From: Pleodorina starrii
Taxonomy: Eukaryota > Chlorophyta > Chlorophyceae > Chlamydomonadales > Volvocaceae
Assembly (NCBI GenBank): GCA_030267565.1
Contig: BRXU01000004.1
Coordinates: 1,802,001 to 1,866,000 of the forward strand
Reading direction: 5' to 3'
Length of the DNA stretch: 64,000 nt
Made by a program: the position numbers and the translations under genes. The notes under the pieces were generated by a model, which ran no database searches, was not told where the DNA came from, and saw nothing but the letters and a program-made list of their open reading frames with translations. Of this stretch, positions 1-10,098 are shown piece after piece. Position 1 is the first letter of the stretch. Every line of letters starts with the position of its first letter.

Positions 1-1
1 C

Positions 2-1133
2 GTGTCCCGGGGGCGAGCCAGCGACGACATCGATGCGCCGCTGGACCTGCCCACCACCAAGAACTGGAAGAGCAGCGGTGAGTAGTGGGAGGGCGGTGCG
101 GAGGAGCGAGCCAGACGGCGACACGGCGAGGGAACAGAACGGGCGAGTGAGACAGTGCGTGCTCGGCGCCGCGTGGGGCAGGGAGGCGGTGCTGGTGCCT
201 GGGGAGGGCCTGGGGCCCGGGCCGCTTGAACCAGACCATGGCAAGCCCCGCCTCCCGCAAGCCCGCTCCTACAACAACGTCCGCAGTGACTCATTCTTAT
301 ATAAAGGAGCATGTCACTTCCTAACCCCTCCCCTAAAACCCTAAAACCCAACCTTAAACCCTAAAACCCTAAAACCCCCGCAGGTCTGCGCATCTGGCAC
401 ATCCTGGAGGAGCTTGTAGAGCTCAACATCTTCCCCTCACCCGCCAACCCCTTTGAGGTCAACTTCGAGGCGCTGAAGGACATGCCCGAACTGGAGAGAG
501 CGCTGCAGGCAGGGGCATGTGCGGGGCGGGGCGGGGGCATGTGCATGTGCGGGGCGGCGCGGGGGCATGTGCCGATGTGCGGGGCGGGACGGGGCGGTGT
601 GAGGCTGCCGGGGCCTACCTGCCAGCATTGCCTGCCTGAGGAGCACGAGCGTGTGAGAGTGGATGTGAGTATCAGGGGCTACCGTGGGCGCGTACCGTCT
701 GTGTGGCTGCCCGTCGATCGCTGCGGTCTCATCTTTGTCACCCCCGCGCCCCAACCCGCGCCCCGCCCCTCCAGGCCGGTAGGTTTGGTAAGTATTACGG
801 TACTGGGTTCCGGGTCCGTTCGCTAACGCCGTCTCCCGTCTCTCCGCTGCGGTATCTTTCTTTTTGCCCCTCCAGGCGGGCGCCATCGCTTCCTTCCTGC
901 GGGAGTTGCTGCTGACCAACTGTCAGCGGCCCGACCTGGTGCAGCAGGATTTCCAGGAGGCGGTCAACATCCACTTTCAGATCATGCCAAAGATCACGTC
1001 CGTCACTCCCGGAGCGTCGGCGATACCGCCAACTGCCGGCACGCTGGTCCTGGGGACGCAGGGGCAGCCGCTGGGGCAGCCGCTGGGGCAGCCGCTGGGG
1101 CAGCAGCAGCAGCAGGCCAAGCAGCAGCGTTAG
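2..1133 (+). CDS. C-terminal part of an unrecognised protein
   Basis: Three exons can be joined in phase: 2-77, 384-508 and 876-1133, ending at TAG 1131-1133. The gene starts to the left of the window. The visible part is a compact helical-looking region (WHILEEL, LNIFPSP, SFLRELL), followed by a tail with three QPLG repeats and a Gln run. I do not recognise the family and assign no function. The first intron has a normal GTGAGT donor. The second begins GCAGGG after CTGCAG, so it appears to be a GC-AG intron: no GT donor nearby keeps the phase-0 junction without adding Gly/Cys/Met-rich residues. The translated junction reads smoothly ([11 protein letters not shown]). Confidence that it is a real gene is good; its identity is unknown. 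Confidence 0.7.
331..374 (+). repeat. Interstitial telomere-type CCCTAAAA tract in an intron
   Basis: Four exact CCCTAAAA units (331-338, 339-346, 359-366, 367-374) surround one degenerate unit. CCCTAAAA/TTTTAGGG is the telomere repeat of Chlamydomonas and Volvox. The tract ends 7 bases before the acceptor CAG at 381-383, so it also sits where a polypyrimidine tract would be. Confidence 0.85.
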
Positions 1134-2173
1134 GGACCCAGCCTGGGAGGAGGAGCGGAGGAAGGAGGAAGGAGGGCGAGGGTGTTGTTAGGGGCTGCAG
1201 GTGGGGCTTTAAAAGCAAAGGACAGCGGCGGGTTGGGGGCGGGGTTGCGCGTGGAGGAGCTCTTGGTGCCAGCGGGGTGCAATTCGAGGGGGTGGGAGAA
1301 GAGGCGGCGCGCGCGAGGATGCCGGAGGGGGGTAGGGTTGGGGGTCCGTGTGCACGAGCGAGACGAGGGAGCGTCTGGTTGGGAGGGGAAAGGGAAACGG
1401 GAGGGGGAGGCGAGCTTGTGGGTGGGTGTGTGGGTTCTTGGTTGAGGAAGGGGTGACCGGAGGGGGGCGGGGCGGTTGCTTTTGACAGGGGTGGTCCTGT
1501 CAGGGCTGTCACGCATACCGGTTATGGTGGAAGGGATGCGCTGTGTGATGGCCATGCGGCTGGAGACCCCGAGCGCAGGGCTGCAGGGCCGAGCATAGGA
1601 ACTGGATTGCCGACGGCGCGATGGGAGTCCCGCCGGCGTTTGCCGGCCCGCGGCTGCGCACTGCTGCAGCCGCGCTCGCTACGGGCCGCCCGCTTGTCGG
1701 GTGGATTGCGTTACGGCCGCGTGTCAGGCCGTGTGCCAGGCAGCGGGCATCGATGACGCTCGGACAGCGGTGATTTTCATGCTCAGGGATGGTGAGGTTG
1801 CACGGAACAGGGTTTGGGAGCTTCCTTCACCACATGTGGTGGGGTTCGATCCTCCTGCAGTGCAGTGGTGGGCGTGAATCCCGCCTGCCTGCCTGCTTGC
1901 CTGCCTGCGACTGTGCGATAACAGTTGCCTGTGAAGTGATGCATGAAAGAATGGATACCGGTAGTCGACACGCAGACAGCTTTCCAGGGCCTCACTCTGC
2001 CCACCTGGCTAGCGGGCAGACGGCGGTTGGGTTTTGCTGTTCAGCTACTGCAAATCGGTAATAGCAGTTGGGACCCGTTCATCCAATTTCGGAGAATCGG
2101 ACTTGTGGTCGCTCAAGAGTCACTTGTAAATCGCTCCTGTCCTGCTTACAGCTGAAAGTCCGGCGTTTCAGCC
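1134..2173. other. 3' UTR and intergenic stretch
   Basis: No coding region is supported here. It holds the 3' UTR of the gene ending at 1133. A TGTAA poly(A) signal lies at about 2126 (cttgtaaatcg), shortly before the LINE tail, so the transcript probably ends near 2140. Short CTGC and GCCT runs near 1880-1910 are the only repeats seen. Confidence 0.5.
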
Positions 2174-2193
2174 GTTATGATGTTATGATGTTA
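2174..2193 (-). repeat. LINE 3' tail microsatellite
   Basis: The plus strand carries GTTATGAT twice followed by GTTA; on the element's strand this reads as TAAC/ATCATAAC units directly after TGTAA. Short-repeat tails in place of poly(A) are known for several L1-clade elements. Confidence 0.6.
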
Positions 2194-2370
2194 CAAGCTT
2201 CAGTGAGCTCGTACGGTTCAAACGAACCCGAAGGCTCATGAACCGCCTCAGTCAAGCAAAAGGAACAAAAAGTAAGGAAAAATCAACCGTATCAGAAAGG
2301 GCATAAAGACAACATAAGACAGATACGTCACAAAAGCACAGCATGACCTGAGAAGGAGTCTCCATCGACT

Positions 2371-5259
2371 CTACACGGCGATGCGCTCGCGCCGAAAGCA
2401 AAACATGTCATAAACAACCTTTGCAAGACCGCGCTGATCGTCTATTTGCATGACGTCGCAAACACTCGCTCCCTCCGGTACGCCCAGGTCCCAAAGCTTC
2501 TGCCGCGCTGACACGAGAGCAGAACACTCCATCAGGAAGTGCTTCTCGTCCTCGACGGCACCATTAATGCGACACGCCTTGCACACACGCAACTCCCTAG
2601 CTCGATTACTCTCGCTATTAACCGCCAGGTCTGATACACATAACCGGAAACGGAGAAGGGCACGGTGGTGCGCCGGGGGAATGTAACCCTCAAACTGCTT
2701 CGGCTGCCCCATCCAGTGCTTGTGACGGCACATTTTCACGCCTGGCTTCCTGCCATCCGTAACGAAAGAGCACGGGTCGACGGCCAACCTGTCACTGGCC
2801 CAATCATCGTTAATGCGCCCCCTAAGAGTGTCCAACAGCGCCTCAACGTCGAGCTTGCACGTAGAGTACCGTCTAACCCTGGCGTCGATGGTACCCGCCG
2901 TGGCATCCTCCGGCCAGTCATGCCTTAAGATGTTCAGAGCCCGAATGATCTTAGTTCCCCAGCCGTCCCCCTGCAAACCCGATTCCAATGCCAGCCGGAT
3001 CTCGTGACGAAAAACACTGTGGTATATGCTGCTAGTGTTCTCCACCATACTGTTCCAAAAACGAAACACAGATTCAGCCCAGTACATCTGCAGCGGCATC
3101 TGCCCTAGTTCCCTAAACAACAATTGAAGGGGCGGGACGGAAGCTCCGACCAGCTGCTTCATAAAAGCGATTTGCAGCTTGACCATGCGATCCCGAGTAG
3201 CGACCTCAAAATAACAGGAACGCGGTGCCTCGTTAGCCGGGTAACCCCTCTCGAGCAACGCTAAAACCAAATCGACACCCCACAACTGCGAACCATAAGA
3301 CAGAACAGAACGGACTTGCGCATTAAAGCATTTCATTCCGACGAATGGTAACAATAGCCCCTGTCGACGCAACTTGCTAAGCAGGGAAAACATTGCCCGC
3401 TGGCCCGCGACGTAGAGTTCGTCCGTGCACGACGCAAAGGAACTATTAGGGCCAAAATGTAGCCCGAGATAACGTGCGCGCGGCTTCCAGGTGATGGGCC
3501 TGTCCACCGGCAGCCCGTCCTCCAAAACGCGCATAGTAACCAGGCCGTTGATCGCGTAGAAGTGACTCCTAACCTGATCACTGGGGTGGAAGAGCAGCAG
3601 CTCACACTTCCTCGCATTAACGGTAAGACCAAACACCTCGGACCACTCCCGCAAAGCTCTAAGCAAGCTCATCAAACGTCGCTTTGTCGCCGCGAAAAGG
3701 CTTAAGTCGTCCGCGTACAGGGCTAGAGGCACTCGCCGACCTTCGACGTCTGGGCATTCTGGGGCCGCCATAGCATCCGGGAGCGCGACGTCAAGGGCGT
3801 CGACGTAGTCGGCATATCCTTCTACGAAGAAACCAAACAGCGTTGGGCTCATCGGGCATCCCTGTTTCACACCTTGCGAAGAAGGGAACGCCGCTCCCGT
3901 CGTGCCGTTAACCTTGACCCGCAGTTCCACCCGCTCATAGCAGCGCTTCAGAGCCGCCAGTGCCGCGCCTGTGACCCCTCTTTCCTCGAGACGCAACCAC
4001 AACATGTCCCTATTCACCCGGTCAAAAGCCTTCTCAAAATCGATCTGGCAAACAAAAAGTGCTTGGCTCGAACCGTTGGGGAGTACCCTGCGGCAACGAT
4101 CCGTAAGGTGCCGTAGCAGGAACAAGTTGTGGATGGTGCCACGCTTGGGCCGGAAGCCCCCCTGGTAAGGACTGCGCGCGCCGCTACTCTCTCCCCAAGC
4201 CTTCAACCGCCGGTCAAGAAGGTTCGCATATAGCTTAGAGAGGGCCCCGCCAACAGCCAACCCACGATAGTTGCTCGGATCGAGTGCGTCGCCCTTCTTG
4301 TGTAGAGGGGTGACGATCGAAACCTCAAACTGCTTGGGATAATCGCCCGTGGACCGGATATGCTCCAACAGACGCAAAAGGTACGGCGCAAGAACAAGCT
4401 CTTCCTTATCCTCCACTTTGCGGGTGGCATATTTGTAACACTCCGCCGGAGCCCGCTCAAGGCCTGGCGATTTATGGTTGGCCAATGATTTAAGGGCCGC
4501 GATGACCTCCGCCAGTGAAAACGGGGCATTCAGGGACGCCGCCGCAACAACCCTCTGATTCCGAGCTACGCCTTCGTTACCGGCCCAGTTGCGTGGCGCT
4601 GTGAGGGGACGCCCGTTAAAAAGGTTCAGAATATAGTCCGCCCTCACCGCACTAAACGCGTTAACCTCATCATTGTATAACGCGTCGAAATACTCGCGCC
4701 AACTATTGACATCGCGAATGGGGCAGTCGGGTTTCAAACCCTGATTGAGCCGTCGCCACAGTGCGCGGGGGTCGCCCTTGCACTCCTCCAGAAAGGATGT
4801 GAAATGAGAGACACTATACGCGGCGCGAGCATCCTTCCTAAGCCTCTGGTAGCGAGTGCGCAGCGTGGAGAAGACCAGCCGCGCTTGCTCGTCGGCCAGA
4901 AGCCCGTGCGCCCTCATATAGGCTTTGTGCTGCAGCATCGCATTACGGGCGGTGGCGCACTCATCGGTCCACCAAGGAGCATCCCGATCCTCCCTGACCC
5001 GCCGGACCCTACTGAGACGCCCCCCGAAAGCCTTTTCCAACGCTGCCGAACACGCCATCGTGATAACCTCAACAACCGCCGTACTATCCAGCTCGGCGCC
5101 AAGTTTGTTAACAGCGTCGGCGATTCGCCGGACAGAGGGGGCATCATCCGCAGCAAAAAGACTAGCGTACCGGGCTTTGCGCCGCACGTCAAAGCGCGCT
5201 CTGGGACTGGATCTACCCGCGGGGGAGGCGCCCTGCCTCAGAACCCTCAGGTCAGCCAA
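2371..5259 (-). CDS. LINE reverse transcriptase ORF (endonuclease missing)
   Basis: The open frame codes for 962 residues from the first usable codon at 5259 (TTG, not an ATG, because the 5' end is lost) to TAG at 2371-2373. In order: a linker with the WWTDEC motif that normally follows the endonuclease domain of LINEs (about residue 95); reverse-transcriptase blocks including FEKAFDRV, GVKQGCPMSP and the catalytic YADD (about residues 520-530); a thumb and C-terminal region; and a terminal zinc-binding motif of the form C-x2-C...H-x4-C (CKAC...HFLMEC). No stop codon or frameshift interrupts the frame, so the copy is fairly young although 5' truncated. It could not move by itself without its endonuclease. 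Confidence 0.9.
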   Translation of the reverse strand: MADLRVLRQGASPAGRSSPRARFDVRRKARYASLFAADDAPSVRRIADAVNKLGAELDSTAVVEVITMACSAALEKAFGGRLSRVRRVREDRDAPWWTDECATARNAMLQHKAYMRAHGLLADEQARLVFSTLRTRYQRLRKDARAAYSVSHFTSFLEECKGDPRALWRRLNQGLKPDCPIRDVNSWREYFDALYNDEVNAFSAVRADYILNLFNGRPLTAPRNWAGNEGVARNQRVVAAASLNAPFSLAEVIAALKSLANHKSPGLERAPAECYKYATRKVEDKEELVLAPYLLRLLEHIRSTGDYPKQFEVSIVTPLHKKGDALDPSNYRGLAVGGALSKLYANLLDRRLKAWGESSGARSPYQGGFRPKRGTIHNLFLLRHLTDRCRRVLPNGSSQALFVCQIDFEKAFDRVNRDMLWLRLEERGVTGAALAALKRCYERVELRVKVNGTTGAAFPSSQGVKQGCPMSPTLFGFFVEGYADYVDALDVALPDAMAAPECPDVEGRRVPLALYADDLSLFAATKRRLMSLLRALREWSEVFGLTVNARKCELLLFHPSDQVRSHFYAINGLVTMRVLEDGLPVDRPITWKPRARYLGLHFGPNSSFASCTDELYVAGQRAMFSLLSKLRRQGLLLPFVGMKCFNAQVRSVLSYGSQLWGVDLVLALLERGYPANEAPRSCYFEVATRDRMVKLQIAFMKQLVGASVPPLQLLFRELGQMPLQMYWAESVFRFWNSMVENTSSIYHSVFRHEIRLALESGLQGDGWGTKIIRALNILRHDWPEDATAGTIDARVRRYSTCKLDVEALLDTLRGRINDDWASDRLAVDPCSFVTDGRKPGVKMCRHKHWMGQPKQFEGYIPPAHHRALLRFRLCVSDLAVNSESNRARELRVCKACRINGAVEDEKHFLMECSALVSARQKLWDLGVPEGASVCDVMQIDDQRGLAKVVYDMFCFRRERIAV

Positions 5260-5397
5260 AGCTAAGATTTTGCCTAGGAGCCAAGTACGGCGCCGGTGGT
5301 TGGAGCCAACGGTAACGCGATGCTGCTTAAATACTCTTGCGTTCTAACTATGTTATCGACCATAGTTTCGGTAACCACACTCTATCTGCATCTCAAG

Positions 5398-6909
5398 ATG
5401 GCCCTTCGTAGCAGTTTGAACGCGCCAGCGCGACAGTCGCGTTGTCCGACGTGCAAGCCTCGCGTCGCGCGAGGGCGAACAGCGATCGTCTTTGCCAAGT
5501 TGCGACTTGCCACGGAGCCACATATTCAGCTTGGAACTGCAAAGCTTCCGAAGTAAGGTGGCGCGGCAACCGGCCGGGTCGACTGTTGGAGGGTGTGGGC
5601 CAATCGCTCTTCAACCTCGCTCTTCCTCGCGATAACGCGCTTACTCCTCGCCGACTTGAACTTAGTCTAAATCCCACTTTCTTCCTGTATAAATACAGCG
5701 ACATCAATAAGGCTGCGTTCTCGGAGTACCTGTACCAGTGGGCCGCGACGCTCACGCAGAGCGGCGCCAACTTCCCCTTCGTGCTGCCGGTCAAGGCCGA
5801 TAAGTACTCGGAGGGATTCAAGGTGCGCCGGTCGCGCGAACGGGCCCTCCCCACCCGCACTCGTCGCCCACCGTTCCTCCGCTGCGGCATCCCTCCCCAC
5901 CACGCTCCAACCGCACTCGGGAGGTGTGCGCACGAGGCCCACAAAGCCCGCCCGCACCAAGTGCCCCAGGTCGTCAGATGTCCCCGACGTCCGGCCGGCG
6001 CTCTTTTGTGTTTGCAGATCTCGCTGCTCAAGAGGACCCCGGCCGGGAACTTCGACAGCGCTGGGGAGATCCAGGGCACGGTCGAGGAGCTGGCAGGAAA
6101 GGTGAGCCCGCATCGCGCAGCCTGGCTGTGCGTTGTGTGTGCTGGTATGCCTGACTGTGTGTGTCTGGATGTGGCGGTGTGTGTCTGTATGTGCCTGTGT
6201 GCCGGGGACGGGGTGGATGGAGGTGACGGACAGCGTTGTTGCAGTCGTTTGTGCGGCTGCTCCACAGAACGGTTTGACCCGGTCGTTACACACCCCTCCC
6301 CCGCCTTGTATGCAGGGCCCAGTGGTGATGGTTCGGTTCTTCGAAGGCCCCGCCGGCCTGGTGGACCGCAGGTAGGCAGGGGCAGCAGCGCAGCACCGCC
6401 ATTCGCCACTTGCTACCGTAGTGTGGGATGATGAGCCTGTGATTCAGTTGGCGAGGGCGACTTGCAGCGCTGCAGCCTGCAGGGGCCGACGGGCGGCGCC
6501 GAGAATGTCCCTGCGCCGCTCAGTACACTTAATACCGGTACCCCACGCGGCATACTCCGCCGGCGGCCTGGGAGCAGCGGGCCGGGCGCTGCCCCCGCAT
6601 CACTACTTCACTCGTCAGGTCACAGCGGCGGCGATCGGCGCTCCGTCCAACCGGTGGTTTCCTGCCTGCTGCGGCGGCATCCCAGCGGCGTCGCTCTTCC
6701 TTTTCCTCCCCGGCGGCATCGCCTCCGTTCCAGGGCTGCGGTAGTACCTTACCTTCCCTGTCCACCCCCCTCCCCTCCCCCGCAGGACCGCTCCCCCCTC
6801 GGACGCTCAAGAGCGGCTGTCCCTCGTGTTGGACTCCCTGGTGGATGTGGCCACCATCATGAGCTCACTGCCGGACGTGCTGCGGAAGGGCGTCGCGCAG
6901 TGCCGATGA
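5398..6909 (+). CDS. Small predicted plastid-targeted protein, function unknown
   Basis: Five exons keep phase: 5398-5552, 5699-5822, 6018-6101, 6316-6371 and 6786-6909. They give 180 residues from ATG 5398 to TGA 6909. All introns are GT-AG (GTAAGG, GTGCGC, GTGAGC, GTAGGC donors). The first about 45 residues are rich in Arg, Ser and Ala with no acidic residues before about residue 41, starting MALRSSLNAPARQS, as in a chloroplast transit peptide. The mature part contains blocks such as YQWAATLTQSG, FVLPVKADKYSEGFK and PVVMVRFFEGPAGL, with no motif I can assign to a family. The LINE ends at most about 130 bases upstream of the ATG, so the promoter is either very short or shared with LINE sequence. 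The downstream exons are more certain than exon 1. Confidence 0.65.
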
Positions 6910-7029
6910 AGGGAGGGCTCCCCCCCTTTTTGCACGGTGCCGAGGAGGGGAAGATGGGGGGCGGGGCGGGGGGCAGCCAGCGGCGGTTCCGGCGGTCTGC
7001 GTCGTGACTCCTGTGTGGCAGTGGTGTCA

Positions 7030-7563
7030 TGAGAGTTCGTGCGGGGCGGCGCAGCAGCAGCTAGACTACAGCTCGGGCAAACTGTATCTATTGCTGGCCC
7101 CGCGGCCCGGCCTTCGAGGCGAGACCGCGCTCCTTCTTCCTACGCATTGCTACCTAAGACCCGGTGCAGGTCGCACCGAAGCCGCTCGAACTAGTTAGTC
7201 GTGTCTGGTTCATGATGACATTAGCCAGCCAGGGTGATCAGGCCTGGCCGGCGCGTCACTAGAGTCGGAACATGTCGGCTGGCCTGGGCGGATGCCCAAT
7301 GGAGAATACTGAACTGATGTTACATCATTCCCATTGAAGCATCACTATACTTCAGCATGTACGTATGCAGTATGACCAGGCGAAGCGCTTCCCGCTGGAA
7401 ACGCTTGCGCCTAGGTAGAGCTCGCACTGGACGAGCAGTGATTGGTTCCGGAGCCCGGGCGTGGCCCTGGTCCCCGGTTCGAGCCCAACCGAGAGCGTTC
7501 GTCTGCGCTCCAACTGTCAGTCAGTTTGACCAGATAATTCCCAGCCACCAACGGTGCACGACA
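7030..7563. repeat. Left terminal direct repeat
   Basis: Starts TGAGAGTTCG and ends GTGCACGACA. The following G at 7564 is also shared by both copies. Confidence 0.85.
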
Positions 7564-9048
7564 GCTGTCATGTGCAGCGGACGGCACGCATGCGTCCCCG
7601 ACACCGGGGGTGTGGATCCCCCCCCCGCACGCAGCCTGTAAGACTGGCGAGGGAGGTGCCAGTTCATGCTCCGCACACGCAAGTGCTGGGCCGCAGTGTC
7701 TGCGTTGGCCCAGTGCCAGGTTCGCTCCGCCGCGCGCGCAACGCCGATCGTTCAGGTGGTCTAGAAAAGCCGAAGTCATGCAACCTCACACGTCTTAAGT
7801 TCTGCACGCTGTAGCACGCCCGTGGGGTAGCACCGCACGGTGGGCAGAAGTGCACTCCACAACACCACTACTGGGGCCACAGCCAGAGCGCTCTGGCCAG
7901 CGACCAAGGCCCCAAACACCGCAGCAAACCCAGCAACTCCACAGAGGAAGCCGCGCCACGGGGCGGGTTCAAAACACCAACAAGCTACATCCACACTACA
8001 ACAGCACTGGCTACGAAGTGCCAACAAACAGCAAAGCGCTCTACGGTCCGCCAAGGGCTTCGAGCACGCTTGGGGAGGTCGCCTACTGGGTCGGACACGT
8101 GCTACATAAACGCTGCTCAAAGCCTGCCCGCTAGCCGGTCCTGCGCTGGTGATCTGCTACGACGCGCGCGGCGGCAACACGCAAGTACCCTAAACATACT
8201 GAACACCAGCCCTGTGACGCATCACATGTAACTATCCCGCTGGCAAAAAGGCAGGTCCAGACGGGCAGGCAGGCCTTCGCGACCGTTCTAAAGCCCCCCC
8301 CCAGATCTCTACCAGACCCTTCATGGCCCCATAACAACGACACTACACCGAACTCTCAGAACAACCCCAAGGCCACAGGGCGGCGCGCTGCGACGGCGCC
8401 ATCAGCTGATCCCTTGAGTGTCGCTCCTCCGCGCCCCTCGTTGGAGCCATCGAGAGTTGGTTCCGTTGCCGCCAATTCCCCTAAACCGCAGTGCGGCTGT
8501 CTAATCTTCCGCCGAAGCCCGTTCGCCGAGACTCCGGAGAAACCAACCACATAGGCCGATGCGCGGCACCCCATCCCTCCGCCGAAGCCCGCTCGTCGAG
8601 GCTCCGGAGAAACCAGTCCCTCGCGGCGCTTCGCTGCAGTCCGCTCATGCCACGGCCCCCCCACGTGGTGGGCCTCAAAGAGTCACCTCGGACAGGCCAT
8701 CGGATGTCGACAGCCCCGACATCGTGTCGGTTCCGGTGCAATGTGTCGGAACGGCGAACACCGAGACGACTTGATCCGCAGCTGGACCAGTCGCCTAGCA
8801 GAAGCCGTCGTGGCCCTGCAAGCTCAAAGATTTGCCGCGCTCGAGGCGGCTGCCGTCGTGGCGTGTGGACCTGGCCGGGTCCGAAAGCTGCTGCTCGGAA
8901 GCAGCAGTGTTGGGCGCTCGTGGCCCGAACCGTCACGGCGTCGTGCCGTTACGGAATATGCCACCTAACTGATGGTCTGCAGCCCACAGCTAGGTGTCGA
9001 AGCCCGAGAGTCAGTCGCGAGAGATCGCAACGACCCGGCTTCGCCTGG

Positions 9049-9582
9049 TGAGAGTTCGTGCGGGGCGGCGCAGCAGCAGCTAGACTACAGCTCGGGCAAA
9101 CTGTATCTATTGCTGGCCCCGCGGCCCGGCCTTCGAGGCGAGACCGCGCTCCTTCTTCCTACGCATTGCTACCTAAGACCCGGTGCAGGTCGCACCGAAG
9201 CCGCTCGAACTAGTTAGTCGTGTCTGGTTCATGATGACATTAGCCAGCCAGGGTGATCAGGCCTGGCCGGCGCGTCACTAGAGTCGGAACATGTCGGCTG
9301 GCCTGGGCGGATGCCCAATGGAGAATACTGAACTGATGTTACATCATTCCCATTGAAGCATCACTATACTTCAGCATGTACGTATGCAGTATGACCAGGC
9401 GAAGCGCTTCCCGCTGGAAACGCTTGCGCCTAGGTAGAGCTCGCACTGGACGAGCAGTGATTGGTTCCGGAGCCCGGGCGTGGCCCTGGTCCCCGGTTCG
9501 AGCCCAACCGAGAGCGTTCGTCTGCGCTCCAACTGTCAGTCAGTTTGACCAGATAATTCCCAGCCACCAACGGTGCACGACA
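9049..9582. repeat. Right terminal direct repeat
   Basis: Second copy at a constant offset of 2,019 bases from the left one; no substitution was found. Confidence 0.85.
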
Positions 9583-9797
9583 GTGGCAGCCCGTCATGCA
9601 GGGTGGTGATGGTGGTGGTGGTGGTGGCGTGTGTGTGTATGTGTGTGCGTGCGCCGCAGCTGCGTCGCAAGCTGTCACCGCTTCTCGCAGTGTGCGACAA
9701 AGCGACTGCACGTCTCAGCCGTATTAAATTGCCGTTTCCAGATATAGTCCCAAAGAGCAGTCTCATGTTCTGTTACAGTGGCTGTTGTCCACACATA
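9583..9797. other. Microsatellite and repeat fragment
   Basis: Contains a GGT run followed by a GT-rich stretch (about 9601-9660), then the first copy of a dispersed fragment (from about 9734) that recurs near 13187. No gene is supported. Confidence 0.5.
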
Positions 9798-9806
9798 CGC
9801 GCCCAC
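9734..9806 (+). repeat. Dispersed repeat fragment, copy 1
   Basis: Contains TTTCCAGATATAGTCCCA, then diverged but collinear sequence to CATACGCGC. The same order of words is found at 13187-13254. It runs directly into the inverted repeat at 9798-10098. Confidence 0.6.
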
Positions 9807-10098
9807 CGAAGCTGCTGCTGCGGGAAGGAGCCGCGGCCGTCATGTTCATGGTGACCCTCGACCAGCTGCACCACGACATCCGCCAAGCGCGTCCGCAGTA
9901 TCTGCTGGACGCGCGGTGCGTTTGCAAGACCTGCATGGCGAATATCCACGTTGCGCGCCTTCACCACGAGGGCAGGGTACCGCGCGTCCTGCAGAAACTG
10001 CGGACGCGCTTGGCGGATGTCGTGGTGCAGCTGGTCGAGGGTCACCATGAACATGAACGCCGCAGCTTCTTACCACAGCAGCAGCTTCGGTGACGCGC
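9798..10098. repeat. Imperfect 120-bp-arm inverted repeat of a coding fragment
   Basis: Arms 9798-9916 and 9979-10098 are reverse complements with scattered mismatches, around a 62-base centre. Each arm read inward codes for the same peptide (starting MFMVTLDQLHHDI). The left arm plus the centre continues into MANIHVARLHHEG, which recurs at 11142-11236. It therefore looks like two head-to-head copies of a fragment of one gene or transposon ORF. I do not recognise the parent protein. Confidence 0.7.

Larger units (their letters stand above)
2174..5345 (-). mobile_element. 5'-truncated non-LTR retrotransposon (LINE, L1-like)
   Basis: On the minus strand a single reverse-transcriptase ORF is followed by about 180 bases of 3' UTR and then a tail of ATCATAAC-type repeats at 2174-2193, next to a TGTAA motif. 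That layout is typical of L1-like elements of green algae. The apurinic-like endonuclease that should precede the RT is absent. The reading frame stays open upstream of 5259 to an in-frame TAG near 5346, so the 5' truncation point lies roughly between 5265 and 5395. Target-site duplications could not be identified. Confidence 0.8.
7030..9582. mobile_element. Element with identical 534-bp terminal direct repeats (non-autonomous LTR-like)
   Basis: Two 534-bp direct repeats (7030-7563 and 9049-9582) begin TG and end CA and flank 1,485 bases. They match base for base as far as I can read. The internal part has no recognisable gag, protease, RT, RNase H, integrase or recombinase, so this would be a TRIM/LARD-like non-autonomous element. 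Points against a standard LTR element: no convincing primer-binding site or polypurine tract beside the repeats, and the flanking five bases (tgtca and gtggc) are not a clean duplication. The internal region has a small tandem duplication near 8509-8615 (TCCGCCGAAGCCCG twice). Orientation is unknown. Confidence 0.6.

Noticed and set aside
1840..1860. Second B-box-like word (GGTTCGATCC)
   Set aside because: No tRNA cloverleaf on either strand.
5393..6409. 338-codon minus-strand ORF
   Set aside because: Antisense to the plastid-protein exons and introns; the splice-consistent plus-strand model explains the region better.
7470..7490. Possible tRNA or SINE B box (GGTTCGAGCCC) inside the terminal repeat
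   Set aside because: No T-stem pairing, A box or acceptor stem can be formed around it.
8491..9051. 186-codon ORF inside the LTR-like element
   Set aside because: Partly made of a local tandem duplication; no gag or other domain pattern, and it ends in the terminal repeat.
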